Both the position numbers and the translations under genes were made by a program. The notes beneath the pieces are model-generated. The model saw only the letters and a program-made list of their open reading frames with translations, was not told the origin of the DNA and searched no databases. Below are positions 57,464-64,000 of a stretch of 64,000 bases of DNA, piece after piece; within the stretch, counting starts at the first letter, position 1; each line of letters opens with the position of its first letter. Source of the stretch: Parashewanella tropica (lineage in GTDB: Bacteria; Pseudomonadota; Gammaproteobacteria; Enterobacterales; Shewanellaceae); assembly GCF_004358445.1 (NCBI RefSeq), contig NZ_CP037951.1, forward strand, positions 2,343,501 to 2,407,500. Direction: 5' to 3'.

Positions 57464-58887
57464 ATACAGGTACTCCTAGTTTTAAATTTATCAAGAATAG
57501 TAAGCACGTCCGTGTGTTGAAAGTTTTGATGCTTGTTCGTCGCCAGCTCAGATAAAAGAAGTTGTAATTGATCCAATACTGGTTCCCAATCACCTGGCGT
57601 TTGCTGACGTAAAATTCTCATTGACGGGTACCAACGGCATGTATAGGTTTCGGGAAAATACATCCACCCCGGTTTATATTGAAGTAAGTTGATGATTGGC
57701 GTATCAATACTACCTGCAAGGTGAGCACAAGCACTGTCTGTCATCACTAATAAGTCGAGTTGTTTAAGTACCGCTGCCGTATCTGCAAAATCATCTAACT
57801 CACTACCAAAATCAGGTACAAGTACTTGTATACCCAATTCTTTCAGATCTGATTCTTTGGGCCCCTTTTGAAGGCTGTAAAACCTAACTTCTGGTAAAGA
57901 TTCGAATATAGGTAATAAGCTTGAAAGTGATATTGAACGTTTATCGTTATCGCCATAAGTAACGCTTCCAGACCAAATAATACCAACCTGTAAATGTTGT
58001 CTTTCTGCAAGCAAACGTTCACTCAAGTGATTTGTAATTGATTCTGGAGCATATAACTTTGGTGGTAACGGCTCTTGGCCTAAAAACAGCCCAGGCAAAC
58101 TCATTACAGGGCAATACCAATCGATACCATCCCTTTCTGCGTCCACTGAAAGTAAAGTTACCGATAATGTTGAAAAGAGTCGCATTAATGGGGACTTACA
58201 CTCAAGTATGACCTCGCCTCCTAATTGACTGGCTAAGAGAATATACCGAGCACAGAATATTGTATCGCCAAAGCCTTGCTCTGTAAGAAGTAACAGTTTT
58301 TCTCCCTTGAAGGGCTGTCCTTGCCAACGCTTACAATGACTAGGGACATTGGGTGGTGGTAAGTCTCCAGTTTTCCACCTAGCTTCGAATGCAGGAAACC
58401 CCTCACTAAACTTCTGCATCATCAGTAAAACTAGCGATCTATCCCATTGCAAATTAGGATTATCAGCTTGTTTAGAAAGACACGTATCCAATTCCTGTAA
58501 CGATGCTTCAAATTGCTTGCCTTCCCTTAATGCAATCGCCAAATTATGTCTAAAGGTCACATTTTCAGGGTCAATATCTACAGCTTTTCGAGCATGATAG
58601 ATTGCGTGTTCAACTCGATTGTTGTCTTTTAAAACGTTTGCCATGTTACTTAAAATCCCTGCATCATCGGGATTTATTGCAAGCGCTCGCTGATAGCATA
58701 GTAAAGCAAGTTCATACCGCTTAAGTCTGCGATTTAAAACACCCAAGTTTATCCAAGCTGATAGGTGATTCGGCTTTTGAAACAGCAATTGTTGATAACA
58801 AGAATGAGCTTGTTCAATTTTACCTTGTTGATGAAGCTGAATAGCCTGAGTGAATAAAACGTCACTATTGTCGGATTGAACGTTCAT
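57460..58887 (-). CDS. TPR protein with glycosyltransferase-like C-terminal domain
   Basis: 475 residues. About 10-175 are TPR units of about 34 residues (LSAWINLGVLNRRLKRYELALLCYQRALAINPDD, in two parts: LSAWINLGVLNRRLKRYE and LALLCYQRALAINPDD). About 190-460 resembles the GT-B fold of glycosyltransferase family 9/41-type proteins: LLLTEQGFGDTIFCARY (nucleotide-binding GFGD-type loop), VGIIWSGSV, and VMTDSACAHLAGSIDTPII. First gene of the exporter operon, overlapping hlyB by 4 nt. Could modify the RTX protein or act in export; not established. The start codon follows a long hairpin. Confidence 0.82.
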   Translation of the reverse strand: MNVQSDNSDVLFTQAIQLHQQGKIEQAHSCYQQLLFQKPNHLSAWINLGVLNRRLKRYELALLCYQRALAINPDDAGILSNMANVLKDNNRVEHAIYHARKAVDIDPENVTFRHNLAIALREGKQFEASLQELDTCLSKQADNPNLQWDRSLVLLMMQKFSEGFPAFEARWKTGDLPPPNVPSHCKRWQGQPFKGEKLLLLTEQGFGDTIFCARYILLASQLGGEVILECKSPLMRLFSTLSVTLLSVDAERDGIDWYCPVMSLPGLFLGQEPLPPKLYAPESITNHLSERLLAERQHLQVGIIWSGSVTYGDNDKRSISLSSLLPIFESLPEVRFYSLQKGPKESDLKELGIQVLVPDFGSELDDFADTAAVLKQLDLLVMTDSACAHLAGSIDTPIINLLQYKPGWMYFPETYTCRWYPSMRILRQQTPGDWEPVLDQLQLLLSELATNKHQNFQHTDVLTILDKFKTRSTCI

Positions 58888-58895
58888 TTGATCAT

Positions 58896-58969
58896 AAGCC
58901 TAAAAGTTGTGACGCATTCCAAATAAAGCTACAAAGCTTTATTGCATGGAACAATCAACTTTTAGGCTT
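58896..58969 (-). repeat. 74-bp composite palindrome over the 5' leader of the secretion operon
   Basis: Outer arms AAGCCTAAAAGTTG/CAACTTTTAGGCTT (14 bp, perfect), then an internal loop, TTCCA/TGGAA (5 bp), a 3-nt bulge, and AATAAAGCT-TTGT-AGCTTTATT (9 bp). It ends 8 nt before the TPR start codon, and the only AGG-type ribosome site lies in its 3' arm. Confidence 0.85.
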
Positions 58970-59318
58970 GAATACGAGTTGTGTGACGCAAATCATGACT
59001 GCTTAGCCACTGGGAGAAATTACTGATTAACAATTGATTGAATTAGTCTTTTTACTCTAATCGTTAGTATTTTTACTCAGTTAAATTATCACTATAAATT
59101 AACTTGCTTGTTGTTATTTTTACAATATTTATGAACGAAAGATAACCGAGCACTTTTAACGTTCAGGTAATAAATGTATTAAAACGAGGGCTAAATCTAA
59201 ACTCCTATAAACCTTGAATGAATTTTAATGCAGATGAACCAAGTTAGTCATAAGTGATGAGAGAATGTTTTATTTCGTTATCGTAAACTTTATTGAAGTG
59301 TAGCTTAAGCCAGACACA
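58970..59318. other. intergenic region without recognised features
   Basis: About 350 nt of AT-rich DNA upstream of the secretion operon; presumably contains its promoter. No open frame or repeat that I can support. Confidence 0.55.
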
Positions 59319-59342
59319 AAAAAGCCCGCTGTTGCGGGCTTT
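59319..59342 (-). terminator. intrinsic terminator of the 34-residue small ORF
   Basis: AAAGCCCGC-TGTT... stem AAAGCCCGC/GCGGGCTTT followed on the minus strand by TTTTTTG; 20 nt past the small ORF stop. Confidence 0.88.
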
Positions 59343-59361
59343 AATAAATACTTTCTTATTA

Positions 59362-59466
59362 TTAATCTTGCTCTTCTTGCTGAACAAGTGACTCATCTAG
59401 AGGTAGAGTGCTGATTACTTCATCTTTGATTTGGTAATAAGCTTCATGATTTTCGTAGTTTGCCAT
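59362..59466 (-). CDS. 34-residue small protein
   Basis: Read on the minus strand from ATG 59466 to TAA 59364-59362: starts MANYENHEAYYQIKDEV and ends LVQQEEQD. Acidic, no membrane segment. GGAG lies 7 nt before the ATG and a strong intrinsic terminator 20 nt after the stop, which makes a self-contained transcription unit. I do not know a family. The reading frame is too short to be significant on length alone; the signals around it carry the case. Confidence 0.65.
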   Translation of the reverse strand: MANYENHEAYYQIKDEVISTLPLDESLVQQEEQD

Positions 59467-59633
59467 TTGTTGCTCCGCAGCTTGTGTAGGGTACAAAGGT
59501 TATTGTTGTTCTTTGTTGCTGCGGATTATAGCAATACAAAAGCAAACATTACAGAAAACCTTCAGTTTTGTAAGCGTATTGTGTGTTCTACGTATCAAAC
59601 AACAGTGTTTCATCACAAAAACCTGAAAGACTT

Positions 59634-60545
59634 TCAGCCTTTTCTCTTGTAATGAAACACCTTTAACGACTTTTCTTCATCTATGTCGGTGTAAACAAGC
59701 GGATTTGAAATACGCTCGACGAAAGTTACATCACACATTGCTTCTTCTACCTGTTGCTTCAAAAACGTTTGTGTTAATTCAGGTGCATTTAAGCATAAAA
59801 GTAATTCGCACTGTTCTGACATCAGCTCAGGTAATCTACGAAGTAATCTTACATAGTCCTTTGTAGCTACAAATGAACCTTTTTGATTACTTGGCGGATC
59901 GGCAATAATTAAATCGTATGGTCCTTGTTTTTTGAGCTTACCCCAAGACTTAAAAATATCATGACCATAGAAACTCGCATTTCCAACAAAGTCATTAAGG
60001 TTATGATTGCGTTTTCCTATTGATAGCGCCCCTTTGCTCATATCAATATTTACTACTGATTCTGCCCCACCAGCTAATGCTGCAATAGAAAAGCCACAAG
60101 TATAGGCAAACAAGTTAAGCACTTTTTTGCCTTGTGCGTTTTGTTGCACCCACTGGCGACCATTTCTCATATCAAGAAAAAGACCGTGGTTTTGCCCTTT
60201 TAATAAATGAACGTTAAATTGATTACCATTTTCAGTGACGATATGAGATTCAGGCACTTCACCACAAATCAGTTGTGTTTCTGTGCCTAAACCTGAGCGA
60301 AACTGATAAACCAAATTTAAAGGTTTTTGGGTGGTTAGTTGTTGCCATCTTTGTTTGATGGCATTCACTATTTGCTCAAGTTCACTATCCTCTAACAGTT
60401 TAAAACTCGTTATTAACAAAACAGGTTCAAACCAATCCAAGCACAAATGCTCTGATTGAGGATACCTTCCGCCTCGGCCGTGAAACAAGCGCTGGGTATC
60501 TTGAGGAATTTCAAGTTGCTGAATGAATGTTATAAAAGACTGCAT
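59634..60545 (-). CDS. SAM-dependent methyltransferase (RlmI/RlmKL-like)
   Basis: 303 residues. NHGLFLDMRNGRQWV and KKVLNLFAYTCGFSIAALAGGA form the SAM-binding part, IIADPPSNQKGSF carries the DPPS motif of base methyltransferases, and VVNIDMSKGAL follows the usual acidic residue. This is the Methyltrans_SAM/RlmI-type domain without a PUA domain, so probably an rRNA or other nucleic-acid methyltransferase. ATG 60545. It follows holB by 49 nt. Confidence 0.85.
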   Translation of the reverse strand: MQSFITFIQQLEIPQDTQRLFHGRGGRYPQSEHLCLDWFEPVLLITSFKLLEDSELEQIVNAIKQRWQQLTTQKPLNLVYQFRSGLGTETQLICGEVPESHIVTENGNQFNVHLLKGQNHGLFLDMRNGRQWVQQNAQGKKVLNLFAYTCGFSIAALAGGAESVVNIDMSKGALSIGKRNHNLNDFVGNASFYGHDIFKSWGKLKKQGPYDLIIADPPSNQKGSFVATKDYVRLLRRLPELMSEQCELLLCLNAPELTQTFLKQQVEEAMCDVTFVERISNPLVYTDIDEEKSLKVFHYKRKG

Positions 60546-60594
60546 CGACTCAGTGATCCAATAATTGAGAAATCTAATTTAGAAATTAACTAAA

Positions 60595-61521
60595 TCAAGA
60601 GTTAACTAAATGACGATATTTAATAAGAAACTGCTGGCACAATGCTGGCGCGTTGATGTTACTCATCATGGTGAGTTTTTGTCGAACTTGCATTACTTCA
60701 GATGCTAATGCAATGACACCTGATTGTAATAAGGCATCATTGTATTTTCCTTGAAGCACAAACTGACGAAGCACCAAATATAGGACATCTAAAGCATCAA
60801 CAATATCTTGGTCATTAGTTGCAAGAAAACTCTGGCTTAAATGCCCAAGGCTCAAGCTTTCTGACCAAGCTTTTCGATAATTGAGCAAAGCTTGATAGTG
60901 ACCAGAATCAATAGCCAACATCAGTTCGAGAGGCCCCCCAACGAGAGGAATGCACCAAGTAGCATCACCTTTGACATCAGAATGTTGACTTAACCAATCT
61001 AATATCTGCTTTTTATCCGGCTTTTTAATTGCTAGCTTTTGACAACGACTCGAAATCGTTGCCATCAATAAATTAGGTGAGTCCGTTTGCAGTAAGAGCA
61101 AGGTATCGTCACCGGGCTCTTCCAAGGTTTTTAACAATGCATTTGCCGCCGCTTGGTTCAACTTTTCGCAATGATGAATCACCGCCACTCTACGACCACT
61201 TTGTTGTGCTGTAGTTGCAAGACTTTGGCAAAGCTGACGAACTTGATCCACCTTGATTTGGCTTCCATCTGGTTTAATGGTGTGTAAATCAGGGTGATTT
61301 CCAGCTTCAACTAGATGACAGCCCCGACAAAAACCACAAGCGCCTTTTGACGTGAGCTTTTCGCATAATGCCGTTTGCGCAAGGTGTGCCAGCAATAACT
61401 CAGCTCCATAGCCAGATTCGATGCCCAACAGCTGTGCATGTGGCAAGCTATCACTATTCAGCTGATTATAAAAAACCTGCCTTGCATCATCTAACCAAGA
61501 GAGTTGAGTTAATTTAACCAT
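60595..61521 (-). CDS. holB: DNA polymerase III delta' subunit
   Basis: Clamp-loader subunit. 308 residues; zinc module [39 protein letters not shown], then [18 protein letters not shown] and SSRCQ (the SRC motif). No intact Walker A, as expected for delta'. ATG 61521 overlaps the end of tmk by 13 nt. Order pabC-mltG-tmk-holB is as in enterics and Shewanella. Confidence 0.95.
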   Translation of the reverse strand: MVKLTQLSWLDDARQVFYNQLNSDSLPHAQLLGIESGYGAELLLAHLAQTALCEKLTSKGACGFCRGCHLVEAGNHPDLHTIKPDGSQIKVDQVRQLCQSLATTAQQSGRRVAVIHHCEKLNQAAANALLKTLEEPGDDTLLLLQTDSPNLLMATISSRCQKLAIKKPDKKQILDWLSQHSDVKGDATWCIPLVGGPLELMLAIDSGHYQALLNYRKAWSESLSLGHLSQSFLATNDQDIVDALDVLYLVLRQFVLQGKYNDALLQSGVIALASEVMQVRQKLTMMSNINAPALCQQFLIKYRHLVNS

Positions 61522-62144
61522 GGCATCGCCTGTAGTGCGCTAATAATGTCTTTATGAACTTCGGTAATATTCTGACTTGCATCAATCACATAAATAGAAT
61601 CATCTTTTGATGCTTCTTGTAAATATCGAGCTCTAGCACGTTGGAAAAAATCCAATTTTTGTTGTTCAATTCGATCGAGCGCTCCTCGGTTTGCAGCACG
61701 TGACAAACCCAATTGAGGATCGATATCCAAATACAAGGTTAAGTCAGGTTTAAATCCTTGCAAGGTAATTTCACTTAATGAATCTACGAGGTTGGATAAA
61801 CCGCGCCCTCCTCCCTGATAGGCTAATGAAGATAAGTTATGCCTATCTCCAATCACCCATTCACCTTTATCAAGTGCTGGTTTGATCACGTTGGCAATCA
61901 GCTGTGCTCTTGCGGCATAAATAAGTAAACATTCTGATTCATCACAAAGAGGATCATTGTCATCAGCTACTTTTACTAGATCACGCATTTTTTCAGCCAA
62001 TGGTGTGCCACCCGGCTCACGAGTGCAAACAATGGTTTGCCCAGTGTGTTTTTCAATATAATCACGAACTAAATTGATGGCGCTAGATTTTCCAGCACCT
62101 TCAAGGCCCTCAATAACAATAAATTTGCCTTGTTCTACGGTCAT
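61509..62144 (-). CDS. tmk: thymidylate kinase
   Basis: Phosphorylates dTMP to dTDP. 211 residues: P-loop [32 protein letters not shown] (DRE/TREPGG motif), [16 protein letters not shown] and the LID region [17 protein letters not shown] overlaps the mltG stop (ATGA). Confidence 0.97.
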   Translation of the reverse strand: MTVEQGKFIVIEGLEGAGKSSAINLVRDYIEKHTGQTIVCTREPGGTPLAEKMRDLVKVADDNDPLCDESECLLIYAARAQLIANVIKPALDKGEWVIGDRHNLSSLAYQGGGRGLSNLVDSLSEITLQGFKPDLTLYLDIDPQLGLSRAANRGALDRIEQQKLDFFQRARARYLQEASKDDSIYVIDASQNITEVHKDIISALQAMPWLN

Positions 62145-63139
62145 TTTCTATTTCTCTGGTACTGATTCACAGCACGATTGTGTTGTCTTAATGTTTTAGA
62201 AAAAATATGACTGCCATCATTTCTAGAAACAAAATATAAGTAATTTACATCAGCAGGATGCGCTGCGGCTTGAATGGATGCAAGACTTGGTGCCGCAATT
62301 GGAGTCGGTGGCAACCCATTTATTCGATAGGTATTAAATGGTGTTTTTTCCCTAAGATCTTTACGAGTAATATTTCCCTTAAACCTTTCACCCATTCCAT
62401 AGATAACCGTAGGATCCGTTTGCAGACGCATTCTCTTGCGTAAACGATTATTGAATACCGCTGAGATGATATCTCGCTCACTCGGTTTTGCCGTTTCTTT
62501 TTCGATGATGGATGCCAAAATTAGCAACTCGTATGAATTACTAACCTGAACATTTTTAGCTCGATTATCCCAAATTTGCTGTAATTCAGCCTGCATCTTT
62601 TTATAGCTTTGGTTAAGAATATCCACCAGCTTTGTCGAAGACGTATATTGATAAGTATCTGGAAAGAACTTTCCTTCAGGTTTACCTGATGTGTCTCCAT
62701 TGAGCTCCAAGACTTGTTCAAAAATGTTGTTATCCACTACCAGTCTTGGTTGACGTTGAAGCAGTGCTAACCATTGTTGAATCGTATGCCCTTCAATCAA
62801 AGTCACGCGATATTTTTTAACATCACCCGTGTTTAACTTAGTAATGAGTGAAAGCGGTGTATCTTGAGGTGTTAACTGATACACGCCTTTTTGTAGATTT
62901 TGATGTTCGGGGTAGAGCTTAAGGTAGAGTTTGAATTTCCAAACCTCAGTAAGATCTCCCTGACGTACCAGTTTATTTAGAGTTCCTGTCATCGAAGCGC
63001 CATTCTCGACCCACAATTCTCTCGATTCTGAGATTTTCATTGGCGTCTTCATGTATGCTTCGACTTGGTGCTTAACAACAAACACTGATGCAATCACAGT
63101 AATAAACAAAACAGAAAGCACTATTTTCAGCCATTTCAT
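62141..63139 (-). CDS. mltG: endolytic murein transglycosylase
   Basis: Cleaves nascent peptidoglycan strands at the inner membrane. 332 residues: one N-terminal membrane helix (about 4-24, [17 protein letters not shown]), a LysM-like/YceG domain, and the catalytic region [22 protein letters not shown] (the Glu of IEKET) with [11 protein letters not shown] overlaps the pabC stop (ATGA). Confidence 0.95.
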   Translation of the reverse strand: MKWLKIVLSVLFITVIASVFVVKHQVEAYMKTPMKISESRELWVENGASMTGTLNKLVRQGDLTEVWKFKLYLKLYPEHQNLQKGVYQLTPQDTPLSLITKLNTGDVKKYRVTLIEGHTIQQWLALLQRQPRLVVDNNIFEQVLELNGDTSGKPEGKFFPDTYQYTSSTKLVDILNQSYKKMQAELQQIWDNRAKNVQVSNSYELLILASIIEKETAKPSERDIISAVFNNRLRKRMRLQTDPTVIYGMGERFKGNITRKDLREKTPFNTYRINGLPPTPIAAPSLASIQAAAHPADVNYLYFVSRNDGSHIFSKTLRQHNRAVNQYQRNRK

Positions 63140-63984
63140 AAGCTGACTCCTAACTGAGATCTCAGAGTCTCAGTTATCGAACTTTTATCGAACACCTTGT
63201 CATCTATTTGCACAATATCAACCACGCCCATCAAGCTATTGGTGATAAAAGAATGTTGCATATGCTGAAATTTTTCTTTGGGGATGGACTGAACTTCAAC
63301 GTGCTCACCAGATTCAAGTAACCTCTGAATGACTTGTTCACGCATCACGCCCGATACCCCACTTTTGGAAAGGCACGGCGTTAACCACTTTTCACCATCA
63401 TGAAAAAAGATATTAGCCATTGATGATTCAATCACCATATCGTCAGTATCCATGACCAGCCAATCTTGAAAACCTTCACTCAATGATTGAGATTTGATCA
63501 TCACTTGTTCTAAACGGTTCAAGTGTTTCATTCCAGCTAATATCGGTTGCTTAGCTAATTTGATAGCTGAACTTTGAAGCTTTATACCTTGCTTTTGCCA
63601 ATTTGAATATTGTTCTGGCAGTGGAAATACTGAAACCAACTCAGTAACACTAGATGAATCAGGTGCTTGATAGCCTCGACCACCGACACCACGAGTAATG
63701 AGGAGTTTTAGCCCTTGCAAAGGATGTTGAAGCGAGACTTCCTTTAGATGTTCGAGTAAAGCTGAATTAGGACTCCAGTATTGCTGATCTACTTTTATAT
63801 TTAGTCTAAAGGCGGCTTGAGTAAGCCGCTGGATATGAGTATCAAGAAACTGAATTTGCCCATGTGAATCTATTCGCATTGTTGCAAATAGTCCATCACC
63901 ATAGGCCATTCCTCGATCAAAGGCGTTGCAATGCTTTCCCTGCAAATCAGATTCACTCTGACCATTAATCCATAACTTCTGCAT
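63136..63984 (-). CDS. pabC: aminodeoxychorismate lyase
   Basis: PLP enzyme of fold type IV making p-aminobenzoate for folate. 282 residues from ATG 63984, which has AGGA about 7 nt upstream; an in-frame TTG 6 nt farther up is less likely. FDRGMAYGDGLFATMRI near the start, the PLP lysine in AGMKHLNRLEQVM, and ESSMANIFF are the family signatures. First gene in the window of the pabC-mltG-tmk-holB series; what lies upstream is outside the window. Confidence 0.95.
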   Translation of the reverse strand: MQKLWINGQSESDLQGKHCNAFDRGMAYGDGLFATMRIDSHGQIQFLDTHIQRLTQAAFRLNIKVDQQYWSPNSALLEHLKEVSLQHPLQGLKLLITRGVGGRGYQAPDSSSVTELVSVFPLPEQYSNWQKQGIKLQSSAIKLAKQPILAGMKHLNRLEQVMIKSQSLSEGFQDWLVMDTDDMVIESSMANIFFHDGEKWLTPCLSKSGVSGVMREQVIQRLLESGEHVEVQSIPKEKFQHMQHSFITNSLMGVVDIVQIDDKVFDKSSITETLRSQLGVSL

Positions 63985-64000
63985 TATCAATCCTGACTAA

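Overview
The window looks like chromosomal DNA from a moderately AT-rich marine gammaproteobacterium of the Shewanellaceae (Shewanella or Parashewanella type). The gene orders bkdA1-bkdA2-bkdB-nadA, thiolase-mmsA-acyl-CoA dehydrogenase-hydratase-hydrolase-mmsB-SDR, oleABCD and pabC-mltG-tmk-holB are the ones I know from Shewanella, and panP and astE fit. The genus is an inference from gene content. I see no rRNA, tRNA, CRISPR array, prophage or recognisable transposase.

Layout. 1-6 kb: an edge-truncated M48 lipoprotein protease, nadA, an orphan charged protein and the branched-chain 2-oxoacid dehydrogenase operon (bkdA1-A2-B). 6-12 kb: a small hypothetical, astE, msrA (with MetJ-like boxes), katG and a ribokinase. 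12-21 kb: an unrecognised protein with hexanucleotide repeats, a DUF445 protein, panP, a secreted leucine-rich-like protein, an SRPBCC protein, metY, a lipoprotein, a MOSC protein and an exported hypothetical. 21-26 kb: oleD, oleC, oleB, oleA (head-to-head hydrocarbon synthesis). 26-29 kb: a methyltransferase, a DUF1289 protein and two hypotheticals. 29-37 kb: the valine/isoleucine/fatty-acid degradation cluster, feeding from the Bkd complex through acyl-CoA dehydrogenase, hydratase, hydrolase, MmsB and MmsA. 37-44 kb: small or single genes (DUF2789, PhyH dioxygenase, lipoprotein, GNAT, M28 peptidase, chemoreceptor). 44-59 kb: a type I secretion locus with a 2709-residue RTX protein and a tightly coupled operon of TPR/glycosyltransferase-like protein, HlyB-type ABC exporter, HlyD-type adaptor and AraC-type regulator. 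59-64 kb: a 34-residue small ORF, an rRNA-methyltransferase-like protein and the pabC-mltG-tmk-holB operon.

The most unusual signal is a family of six intergenic elements, five of exactly 93 bp and one expanded to 143 bp. They have inverted termini and two internal hairpins, so each can fold as a three-way junction. Paired positions change together between copies, which suggests the structure is selected. Five copies share one orientation and occupy every intergenic gap larger than about 50 bp inside the ole and branched-chain/fatty-acid operons; the sixth lies between msrA and katG. Other notable points are a 74-bp composite palindrome over the start of the secretion operon, a CRP-like site and inverted repeat before the RTX gene, and related LiuR-like palindromes before the bkd and thiolase operons.
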